NCBI GenBank assembly: GCA_038522945.1
Contig: JBCBJV010000015.1
Location: forward strand, 1 to 64,000
Length of the DNA: 64,000 bases
Source: MED-G105 sp038522945
Lineage (GTDB): Bacteria; Pseudomonadota; Alphaproteobacteria; Caulobacterales; Parvularculaceae
Direction: 5' to 3'
The first letter of the stretch is position 1; the number at the start of each line of letters is the position of its first letter. A model generated the notes under the pieces. It was given only the letters and a program-made list of their open reading frames with translations, searched no databases and was not told the DNA's origin. The position numbers were made by a program, and so were the translations under genes. Positions 1-7,147 of this stretch are shown in pieces.

Positions 1-1
1 G

Positions 2-1198
2 CGCGCGAGTGAGTTGGGCTATGCCGTCCCGGCGGAAGCGCTTGATCGTGCCCTCTTGAGCCTCGGTCAAGTGGCTGACCCTCGAACCTGGGCCTATGGC
101 ATATATCGCGCTTCTTTTGTTCCTCCTAGAAATGACCAACGCCAGGAATGGCAGGTGCGCCAAGAAGCTAAACGACGCGAAAGCGCTGCGTATGCATTGT
201 ACGTGCTCGCAAGGTCTGGGCGCGGCAGTCTGGCAGATGTCCGGTACTTCCATGACGCTCTGCTAGAGGAAGTAACCTCGCCACTGGCGCGGGCGCATAT
301 CGGAGCGGCCCTTGCGATTCTGGGAGACAGGGCGCGGGCGCTAAGTGCATTCCAATTGGCCGCTGACGTGATTGGGGAAGATGATCAGTACAATTATTAT
401 CAAACCCCCTTGCGCGATATTGCTGGTGCCCTTGCGTTGGCACTTGAGATCCAGCGATTGCCGAACCTTGGCGAATTTGAAACCGGATTTGACCAACTCC
501 AAAAAGACCCTGACCGTATGCACACACAGGAAAAGGCACATGTATTGATGGCAGCGCGGGCCATGCTTGACCGAGCCGGCGTGATGAATCTCTACGCCGG
601 AGAAGAGCCGTTAACCGATGGAAGACAATCCTATGCTGAGAGTTTGTCGCCAAGAGACCTTCAGCAGGGGACAAGTTTCGAGAACCGCGGAGATGGACCG
701 ATTTATGTCTCGACCTCCGTTTACGGATCACCGACTGAAGCACCCGTGGCGACGGCAAATGGCTTCCGGCTTTCGAAGGAGGTCTTCACCAAAGGCGGAG
801 AGGCAGTGGACCTTGCCTCCATTAAACAGAACGATGAATTTGTCATTGTTCTGAAAGGAACGCCGGAGGACGACCGTTTGCATCCTGCGATCTTAGTTGA
901 CCTCCTGCCCGCTGGATTTGAGATCGACACAGTCTTGCGCCCAAAGGATGGCGCTCTGCAGAGAGGGGGTGGTCCTTTCGCGTGGGTCGGAAAAATTGAC
1001 CGCTTGAAAATGAGCGAGGCCCGTGATGACCGCTTTGTCGCGGCATTAGATGTGCGCGAAGATTCATTCACTGCCGCGTACCTCGTCCGTGCTGTCACGC
1101 CGGGGACATTTACGTTTCCAGGGGCGAGCATCGAAGACATGTACCGACCTAGCGAAATGGCGACGACCGAAGTCCAGCAAGTCCAGATTTCCCGCTAG
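2..1198 (+). CDS. Bacterial alpha-2-macroglobulin family protein, C-terminal part (5' truncated by window)
   Basis: The frame is open to the left edge, so only about the last 399 residues of a protein that is normally 1,600-1,900 residues are visible. The segment has the helical repeats of the terpenoid-cyclase-like complement domain and ends in the beta-rich C-terminal domain, with a late V-T-P-G-TF-FPGA segment followed by an acidic patch and YRP, typical of bacterial A2M homologues. Known family role: an envelope-anchored protease trap working with PBP1C. The thioester region would lie upstream of the window and cannot be judged. pbpC starts 12 bases after the stop, the classic A2M-pbpC pairing, which supports the call strongly. 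The TTG at 14 is probably internal. Confidence 0.88.
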   Translation, partial: RASELGYAVPAEALDRALLSLGQVADPRTWAYGIYRASFVPPRNDQRQEWQVRQEAKRRESAAYALYVLARSGRGSLADVRYFHDALLEEVTSPLARAHIGAALAILGDRARALSAFQLAADVIGEDDQYNYYQTPLRDIAGALALALEIQRLPNLGEFETGFDQLQKDPDRMHTQEKAHVLMAARAMLDRAGVMNLYAGEEPLTDGRQSYAESLSPRDLQQGTSFENRGDGPIYVSTSVYGSPTEAPVATANGFRLSKEVFTKGGEAVDLASIKQNDEFVIVLKGTPEDDRLHPAILVDLLPAGFEIDTVLRPKDGALQRGGGPFAWVGKIDRLKMSEARDDRFVAALDVREDSFTAAYLVRAVTPGTFTFPGASIEDMYRPSEMATTEVQQVQISR

Positions 1199-1210
1199 CG
1201 ATTGTAATAA

Positions 1211-3322
1211 ATGATGTGGACAAAAGAACTGGCGCAACACTTTCCTTTCTTGGCTACCCGTCGGTTTCAAATGGTCGTGTCCGGACTAATCGGCGCGCTG
1301 TTCGCCATTTTGGTTCTCGATCGGGTTTTCCCACCTAACTTAGGTGCAAACCGGGACTACGCGTACCTCGCAAAGGACCGAAATGGCGAAGTCCTCTCGG
1401 CGGTGTCCGCTGAAGGCGGCGTCTGGCGATTTCGGATTGACGCAGAAGATGTTGATCCAGCTTTTATTGACCGACTTCTCACGATTGAAGACAAGCGCTT
1501 TTATTCCCATTCAGGGGTTGATGCACTAGCTTTAGCTCGCGCGTTCCGGCAAGCAGTTTTGAACGGTGAGATTGTCTCAGGTGCCTCGACCATCACCATG
1601 CAGACCGTTCGGCTTTTACACCCCAGGCCACGGACATTCTCTTCAAAGATCATTGAGAGCATACGCGCCATTCAATTGGACACCAGGCTTTCGAAGGCCG
1701 AGATCTTGTCGCTATATCTCTCCCTTGCGCCTTATGGTGGAAACATTGAAGGTATCAGGGCAGCTAGCCTTATATACTTCGGAAAAGAGCCAAGTCGATT
1801 ATCCCTATCCGAACAGGCCCTACTGCTTGCGTTGCCGCAATCACCGGAACGTCGACGACCGGATCGAAATGCGCTGAATGCCGAATTGGCACGAAACAAA
1901 ATTCTTCGGATTCTGTCCGCGCGTGGCCATTTGACCAAGCAAAACCTTGAGCTTGCCATCAGTGCACCATTGCCTGTCGGGCGAGTGAGTTTTCCAAACC
2001 TCGCTTACACATTTGCGGCCAACCGTCGGCAAAATGTTCGAAAGCCCGAACAAGACGTTGTTCTTACGATGGAAGCACGTCTGCAGGGGCAGCTTGAAGA
2101 CCTTGCACTGGCTTATGCAGAAAATCTGTCACCGGATGAAAACTTGTCTATATTAATTACTAAGGTCGCTACCGGCGACGTTGTGGCGGGGATCGGCTCA
2201 GCGACGCGAACGCGTCCTGGGGGATGGATGGATCTAAGTGAGGCGGTGCGTTCGCCTGGCTCGACATTAAAGCCCTTTATTTATGGATTGGCGATTGAAG
2301 AAGGGATTGCCCAGGAAGATACCTTAATTGCAGACAGGCCGACATCTTTTGGAGGATACCGCCCCGGAAACTTTTCGGGTGCGTATAAAGGTGAGTTACG
2401 ACTGCGGGAAGCATTGCAGCATTCCCTAAACGTGCCCGCAGTTGGGTTACTGAATGATCTGGGGGCAGATCGCTTTGCCGGGATGTTGGACGCAGCTGGC
2501 ATCGACCTTCATAACCGCGAACGAAGAGCAAGCTCCGCCTCTCTCGCAATTGCCCTCGGCGGTACAGGCGTCAGCCTTCGTGACGTGGCAGCGCTCTATC
2601 TTGGCTTGGCCCGAGGCGGACATGTAGTTCCATTGGCCTTTGAAAAAGACAACCAAAAACCACAATCAAGTGGCGTCGAAGGCTTTCGGCTCATGGACAA
2701 AGGCGTGGCCGAGCGAGTGACGGATGTCTTGCAGGGGACTCCGAGCCTGGAGGGGAGAGTACCCGCACGCCTTACCAAATCGGCCCCCCTAATTGCTTAC
2801 AAAACCGGTACATCTTTTGATTACCGGGATGCATGGTCCGCGGGGTATACAGATGACTATGTGGTAGCCGTTTGGGTAGGACGTCCTGATGGAACCTCTA
2901 TGGGAGATATTAATAACGCTCCTGCGACGGGCCGATCAGTTGCGGCCCCCTTGATGTTTAGGGCGTTTGATTTGATCTACTCCGACCATGGAATTGGTCC
3001 GCGTAGGGTAGGTTTAGACAAGGTTGCGACCAGATCGGCGACGAAAACTACGCGTCGCAAAGACCGCCTTTCATTTGTTTTTCCCGAGCCCGGGTCTGAA
3101 CTTGTCATATTCAACGAAGGCCTGGAGTCACACCCAGTGAGGCTATCGTCACAGGGCGGCGTCGGAGAGCATACTTGGTATCGAGACGGGTTTTTACTCC
3201 CGCAGGACCCCATCAGCGGTCTCACGTTCTGGCAACCAAAGGAGCCTGGCGTTTATCGACTAACCGTGCAGGATGCAAGCGGCGATATGGTTGAACAGTT
3301 TGTCCGAGTACGACTTAAGTGA
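1211..3322 (+). CDS. pbpC: Penicillin-binding protein 1C
   Basis: Bifunctional peptidoglycan synthase of the inner membrane, 703 residues, the usual size for PBP1C. One membrane anchor lies at about residues 20-37. The GT51 glycosyltransferase domain follows, with catalytic Glu93 in TIEDKRFYSHSG and a second conserved block GASTITMQ. The transpeptidase domain has SxxK at Ser351 (STLK), a downstream SLN, and KTG at Lys531. The C-terminal ~90 residues match the BiPBP_C domain that distinguishes PBP1C from PBP1A/1B. It follows the A2M gene by 12 bases and its stop overlaps the next start (TGATG), so the three are probably co-transcribed. I saw no good Shine-Dalgarno before 1211, so translational coupling to the A2M gene is possible. 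Confidence 0.95.
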   Translation: MMWTKELAQHFPFLATRRFQMVVSGLIGALFAILVLDRVFPPNLGANRDYAYLAKDRNGEVLSAVSAEGGVWRFRIDAEDVDPAFIDRLLTIEDKRFYSHSGVDALALARAFRQAVLNGEIVSGASTITMQTVRLLHPRPRTFSSKIIESIRAIQLDTRLSKAEILSLYLSLAPYGGNIEGIRAASLIYFGKEPSRLSLSEQALLLALPQSPERRRPDRNALNAELARNKILRILSARGHLTKQNLELAISAPLPVGRVSFPNLAYTFAANRRQNVRKPEQDVVLTMEARLQGQLEDLALAYAENLSPDENLSILITKVATGDVVAGIGSATRTRPGGWMDLSEAVRSPGSTLKPFIYGLAIEEGIAQEDTLIADRPTSFGGYRPGNFSGAYKGELRLREALQHSLNVPAVGLLNDLGADRFAGMLDAAGIDLHNRERRASSASLAIALGGTGVSLRDVAALYLGLARGGHVVPLAFEKDNQKPQSSGVEGFRLMDKGVAERVTDVLQGTPSLEGRVPARLTKSAPLIAYKTGTSFDYRDAWSAGYTDDYVVAVWVGRPDGTSMGDINNAPATGRSVAAPLMFRAFDLIYSDHGIGPRRVGLDKVATRSATKTTRRKDRLSFVFPEPGSELVIFNEGLESHPVRLSSQGGVGEHTWYRDGFLLPQDPISGLTFWQPKEPGVYRLTVQDASGDMVEQFVRVRLK

Positions 3323-4134
3323 TGGATCGCCGCACGCTTGTTCAATCGATCTTTTGTCTATCAGCATTTGCACCCTTTCCGTCAGAAGCAACGCAAAGGC
3401 CCTTGCAGGAGTTTTCGAGAAGGCGGTTTGATGCCGGAGTGGGCGTTGCTTTGTCCGGGGACAGGCTTCGGTTTGGTGAGCAGGAAATTGTACTGGCGGA
3501 TACGTTAGCGCCATGTCGCATGCCTTTTCGGTTCGATACTAGTTGCATGGAGAGTCAACGATTCTTGCAAGAATGGTTGGCAAGTGCTCCGTCGATCGTG
3601 TTTCCGGTAGATCTCGATCGATGGGGACGTACGATTGGTTACGTGTCGCGGCCGACGTTCCGGAGCCAAAAGGGACAATTGCCCAAAAACGATGCATCAC
3701 TGCTGGCGCAAGCAGACTTAGTGAAACGCGGGCTTGCCATCGTTTATCCGCAATCAGAGGAAAATGAGCTGATTGAATTCCTCTTGAAGGTGGAACAGGA
3801 CGCCCGCGTTGATCGCTTGGGCCTTTGGCGCGATGTATTGAAAGTCTTCAGTGCAGACAAACCTGATATCATTCCCATTGGAACGATTTGCCTTGTTGAG
3901 GGCCGTATAAATTCGATCGGCAATGGAGGTTCCCGGCGCTTTTTAAATTTTGGCACAGACTACAAACAGGACTTCACCGTCACAGTGAGATCTGGCGAAT
4001 GGCGTCGCTGGAAAATGGCAGCTCGGTCCGATGTGCTTGTTCAGCGTAAGGTGCGCGTCAGAGGGATCGTACAATCCATCAACGGCCCATCAATCGAGTT
4101 GAAGCATTCGCTTCAACTTGAACTACTGGCCTGA
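3322..4134 (+). CDS. Degenerate staphylococcal-nuclease-like exported protein
   Basis: About 270 residues. A hydrophobic N-terminus (about residues 6-20) suggests a Sec signal peptide. The middle resembles the thermonuclease (SNase) fold: the strand pair around IVLADTLAP, then DRWGRTIGYV, a helix ending in LVKRGLAIVYP, and a final ARVDRLGLW helix. Where active SNases carry Arg and Glu in R-L-x-G-I-D-A-P-E, this protein has Ile/Val and Cys (LAPC), so catalytic activity looks unlikely. The last ~80 residues are a beta-rich domain, possibly OB-like. The ATG at 3322 overlaps the pbpC stop; a GTG three bases upstream is the alternative. Context suggests an envelope role with A2M and PBP1C, but this is inference. 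Confidence 0.72.
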   Translation: MDRRTLVQSIFCLSAFAPFPSEATQRPLQEFSRRRFDAGVGVALSGDRLRFGEQEIVLADTLAPCRMPFRFDTSCMESQRFLQEWLASAPSIVFPVDLDRWGRTIGYVSRPTFRSQKGQLPKNDASLLAQADLVKRGLAIVYPQSEENELIEFLLKVEQDARVDRLGLWRDVLKVFSADKPDIIPIGTICLVEGRINSIGNGGSRRFLNFGTDYKQDFTVTVRSGEWRRWKMAARSDVLVQRKVRVRGIVQSINGPSIELKHSLQLELLA

Positions 4135-4156
4135 AAAAATATCCGAAAGCGGATTT
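4130..4156 (-). terminator. Possible weak terminator after carD
   Basis: Read on minus, ATCCG-CTTT-CGGAT is followed by ATTTTTTC, lying about 70 bases beyond the carD stop in the convergent gap with the nuclease-like gene. The stem is only five pairs, so this is a weak candidate. Confidence 0.3.
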
Positions 4157-4227
4157 GAGTCGCTCACAAATTGTTTGAATGCCTTTGGTGGGTGCTGGGG
4201 AATAAGCCAAATACAGAATGCCGCGAG

Positions 4228-5403
4228 TTAGATGCCGAGCTTCTGTGCCAAAGCATGTTCTAGTTCGCCAATTGCTGCCTCTAGCGTCGACTTGCGAACT
4301 GCTGCGACTTCGCGGGCGAGGCGGTCCTGTGCGGCCTCAAACAGTTGGCGTTCAGAATAACTTTGCTCTGGCTGGTCGGATGCACGAAAAAGGTCGCGCA
4401 CAACTTCAGCTACAGAGTTAATGTCGCCGGAATTGATTTTCGCCTCATACTCCTGCGCACGGCGGCTCCACATGGTCCGTTTAATTCGTGCGCGGCCTTT
4501 TAGAATTTCGAGTGCCTTGTCTACTGTCGGTCCATCGGAAAGACGGCGCATCCCAACTGCTGTCGCCTTTGCGGTTGGCACGCGCAATCGCATCTTCTCC
4601 TGTTCAAAGTCGATCAGGAAAAGTTCGTTGGTGATGCCGGCAATAACTTGTTTCTCGATGGCGACAATCTTGCCGACGCCGTGGGCCGGATAGACGATGT
4701 GATCGTCGACACGGTAGGTCTGCTTTGCTTCCGCGGCTTCCGGCGCAGGCGCGTCGTCTTTCTCCAGGGCGGCGTCAACAGCGTTTGCGGCTTGTGTCGC
4801 AGCAAAATTTGACGGCAGGATTTGGGCCTCGGTTTTTTCCGACCTTGGCTTTTGCCCGACATTCAGTTTTTTCGGCGGCGCATCATTTGCTGCACCGGAA
4901 GACTGAAGCTTGGCGGCTACTTTCTGCGCAGCTTGTTTGATCCTATCCGCGTTACTTGCACCGTTTTTCGCCGACTTTGTTGTCGTGGTCTTCTTTGCCG
5001 TCGTCTTTTTCGCAGTTGCTTTTGTTGGGGCTGTCTTAGCCGCCGATTTCGTCTTTGGCGCTGTCTTCGTGGCGGCCTTCGTCGTCTTTGCTTTTGTCTT
5101 CGGGGAAGCAGCCTTCACGGCCTTTTTCGCCGCTGTTTTCGATGAAGCGGCCGATTTAGCCGATTTGCCAGTTGTGGCTTTGGCCGCTGACTTCTTCTTG
5201 GTTGCGGTTTTTGCAACGGGGCTCGTCGAAGATTTCTTTGCGGTCGATTTCGAAGCAGCCGCCTTGGTCGTGGACTTGGCTGCAGATTTTGTACTCGCTG
5301 ACGAGCGCTTTGTCGTTTTGGTCGTGGCCTTGCGACGAGTGGTTTCACTTTTTCCGGTCGCCGTTGCTTTTTTTGTTTTAGCTTCCGCAGTCTTCGTCGC
5401 CAT
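4228..5403 (-). CDS. CarD/CdnL-family RNA polymerase-binding regulator with a histone-H1-like N-terminal arm
   Basis: 391 residues. The C-terminal ~165 residues form a standard CarD protein: the RNA-polymerase-interacting Tudor-like domain starts near YRVDDHIVYPAHGVGKI, followed by a helical DNA-binding part with KRTMWSRRAQEYE. CarD/CdnL proteins stabilise open complexes, notably at rRNA promoters. The first ~150 residues are almost entirely Lys, Ala, Thr and Ser with KKTTAKK, AAKTAP and KSAAK-type repeats, like eukaryotic H1 tails and bacterial AlgP/Hc1-type proteins. A linker of ~75 residues with an acidic stretch joins the two. Typical CdnL proteins are about 160-190 residues, so the arm more than doubles the length. 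The gene is transcribed alone. The CarD call is firm; the arm function (nonspecific DNA binding) is inferred. Confidence 0.93.
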   Translation of the reverse strand: MATKTAEAKTKKATATGKSETTRRKATTKTTKRSSASTKSAAKSTTKAAASKSTAKKSSTSPVAKTATKKKSAAKATTGKSAKSAASSKTAAKKAVKAASPKTKAKTTKAATKTAPKTKSAAKTAPTKATAKKTTAKKTTTTKSAKNGASNADRIKQAAQKVAAKLQSSGAANDAPPKKLNVGQKPRSEKTEAQILPSNFAATQAANAVDAALEKDDAPAPEAAEAKQTYRVDDHIVYPAHGVGKIVAIEKQVIAGITNELFLIDFEQEKMRLRVPTAKATAVGMRRLSDGPTVDKALEILKGRARIKRTMWSRRAQEYEAKINSGDINSVAEVVRDLFRASDQPEQSYSERQLFEAAQDRLAREVAAVRKSTLEAAIGELEHALAQKLGI

Positions 5404-5803
5404 TTTGCAATCTCTTTTCTACTCTAGGGCGACAGTAAAGTGCCCATTGCAACCGAAAGGAGCCCTTCCCAGCCGCTTTTTGACTTCCATCAGATGAGGA
5501 GCGCGGGGCATTGCCCTCGGCTGTGCCCCGTTAAGGGGCCCCGTACCAGACGACTATTTGGGCAAACGCCATGGTCGATTTGGTTGACGAGCTAACCTCT
5601 CATGTAAGAAACGATGCTGGAAACTCCAGCCCGTGCCTGCAACTTTCGAGATTATAACATAAAATGCCAACAGACGCTACGCATTTTGCGGCGCACCATC
5701 CACCAGCGTCCATTTTGGCTGGTGTAGCCCTCATTTTCGCGCTCAGTACCGCCGCAGAAAAAGCCCGAACGTGCGGGAGCGTTAAAAGCCATCAAGCGGG
5801 TGG
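5404..5803. other. 400-base intergenic region between fdxA and carD, with alternative hairpins
   Basis: No convincing gene. It should hold the carD promoter and leader and the end of the fdxA transcript. At 5504-5539 three GC-rich arms can pair in two exclusive ways: CGGGGCA (5504-5510) with TGCCCCG (5524-5530), or GCCCC (5525-5529) with GGGGC (5535-5539). The structure lies 101-136 bases upstream of the carD start. A 47-codon plus-strand frame near 5664 has no recognisable features and was not called. Confidence 0.4.
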
Positions 5804-6142
5804 CTAATTCCCGGCCCCAGGCTTTTCACTGAAGTACTTCTCCAGCTTGCCTTTTTCTTCCGCCAATTTGTCGGCGTCAGGGAGAGCGTCAATCTTCTGG
5901 GTGATGTTGGGCCACTCAGAAGCGTACTTCGTGTTCAACTCAAGCCATTTGCCGTCGCTATCATCGGTATCGGGGATGATTGCTTCCGCTGGACACTCCG
6001 GTTCGCAAACCCCGCAATCGATGCACTCATCCGGGTGGATCACCAGCATGTTTTCCCCTTCATAGAAGCAGTCCACCGGACACACTTCCACACAGTCGGT
6101 GTATTTACACTGGATGCAGGCATCAGTGACGACATATGTCAT
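5804..6142 (-). CDS. fdxA: 7Fe ferredoxin (FdxA type)
   Basis: 112 residues. The cysteine pattern is that of seven-iron ferredoxins: Cys9, Cys17, Cys21 and Cys50 are placed for one cluster, and the CIDCGVCEPECP block for the [4Fe-4S] cluster; an extra Cys at 12 and the C-P after 21 are also seen. These small cytoplasmic electron carriers serve assorted oxidoreductases. The C-terminal ~50 residues are the long helical tail found in alphaproteobacterial FdxA. It sits downstream of the helicase-S4-TerB operon on the same strand but with a ~107-base gap, so it probably has its own promoter. Confidence 0.95.
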   Translation of the reverse strand: MTYVVTDACIQCKYTDCVEVCPVDCFYEGENMLVIHPDECIDCGVCEPECPAEAIIPDTDDSDGKWLELNTKYASEWPNITQKIDALPDADKLAEEKGKLEKYFSEKPGAGN

Positions 6143-6249
6143 CGATGGGGCTCCTTCACAGGCACGTCGAAATCAGACTGTTTTAAACATTAAGCGTCTT
6201 GAGGCATGCGCGCGAGACTTGCAAGCTTCAAATTGTAGCGCATGGCTCG

Positions 6250-6696
6250 TTACGCCGCGCCGCCTTCCACGGATTGACGCGCACGCGCACTGTCCACGTC
6301 ACTCACATAGATAAGGCCCGCGACCCGGCGAACCAACATCTCCTCATACGGATCTTTGACACTATCGCTCAGCGTAATGCGCCACAGGCCCTGCATCAGA
6401 GCAAACTTTTCTTGTTCGCTTAGTTCTTTCACGACTTTTGTGAATTGATGAATATCGTTCGCTGATGCCTGGCGTGCTTCCGATTGGGCGCGCAAGGCAT
6501 CCGCATCTGATTGACTGACGCCAAAATCATGAACAAGTAGCGTGTCAATTAGTGCCATCTCTTTTTCCGTATAGTGCTCATCGGCCTTTGCGGCCTCGAC
6601 CAAAATCGCGCCCACGCTCACGGCCATTTCATTGAGCTCGACCGATGGTTCATCGGCCGGTCGCTTGGCAAAGAGGTCCTTTAGTTTATCAATCAT
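6250..6696 (-). CDS. TerB-family (tellurite-resistance-like) cytoplasmic protein
   Basis: 148 residues beginning MIDKLKDLF, all helical and acidic, matching the TerB fold: an early VGAILVEAAKADEHYTEKE segment with the acidic metal-binding-like positions, then the second repeat FALMQGLWRITLSD. Alphaproteobacteria often carry such a protein next to S4-domain or SUV3-like genes; the exact role is unknown. The start at 6696 is chosen because AAGGATGACAGT stands just upstream and because it lies 10 bases after the S4 gene stop; a longer frame to 6738 would overlap that gene. Third gene of a minus-strand operon with the helicase and the S4 protein. Confidence 0.78.
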   Translation of the reverse strand: MIDKLKDLFAKRPADEPSVELNEMAVSVGAILVEAAKADEHYTEKEMALIDTLLVHDFGVSQSDADALRAQSEARQASANDIHQFTKVVKELSEQEKFALMQGLWRITLSDSVKDPYEEMLVRRVAGLIYVSDVDSARARQSVEGGAA

Positions 6697-6706
6697 ACTG
6701 TCATCC

Positions 6707-7147
6707 TTAATTCGATGAAAAATCAGTGAGCGCATCAATGGCGCGGCGGTCTTTTTTGGTTGGTCGTCCTGTCCCTTTTTCGCGAGTTCCCGCCAGTTCT
6801 CTCACTGTATGACCGGTGGACGGCGGCTTATCTTCAATGGGAGACTTATCCTCGTACAATGATTGCGCCTCTGGAGCAGGACCGCGCCGGCTTGCGCAAA
6901 ACAAAACCCTGATCACCCGTAACCGAGCACCCGTCATGAATACGAGCTCATCACCGGGGCGGATGCAGAAGGCCGGTTTTTCGATGCGCATCACCTGGTC
7001 ATGGCGGGTAACCCTGACATTTCCCTTTGACACAAAGGCGCTTGCCAGACTTCTGGTTTTGAAGAAGCGCGAACACCAAAGCCATTTGTCGATGCGCTGC
7101 GCGTGGTCCTGACCGTTCTCCTGGGTATGGTCTTGACCGGTGGTCAT
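6707..7147 (-). CDS. S4-domain RNA-binding protein (Hsp15-like)
   Basis: 146 residues. The S4 domain covers about residues 17-75: RIDKWLWCSRFFKTRSLA, then SKGNVRVT and the RPGDEL turn. E. coli Hsp15 of this type binds 50S subunits carrying stalled nascent chains. The C-terminal ~50 residues are basic and probably disordered (KGTGRPTKKDRR). Its ATG overlaps the helicase stop (ATGA at 7144-7147), so translation is coupled. The pairing with an SUV3-type RNA helicase suggests RNA or ribosome metabolism. The N-terminus (TTGQDHTQENGQDHAQ) is polar and could be nonconserved. Confidence 0.85.
   Translation of the reverse strand: MTTGQDHTQENGQDHAQRIDKWLWCSRFFKTRSLASAFVSKGNVRVTRHDQVMRIEKPAFCIRPGDELVFMTGARLRVIRVLFCASRRGPAPEAQSLYEDKSPIEDKPPSTGHTVRELAGTREKGTGRPTKKDRRAIDALTDFSSN

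Noticed and set aside
4910..5497. 195-codon plus-strand frame with a very hydrophobic Ala/Val/Phe protein
   Set aside because: It is the antisense of the Lys/Ala-rich carD arm; AAG and GCC codons read backwards give hydrophobic residues.
5664..5807. 47-codon plus frame in the fdxA-carD gap
   Set aside because: No ribosome site, overlaps the fdxA end, and no recognisable sequence.
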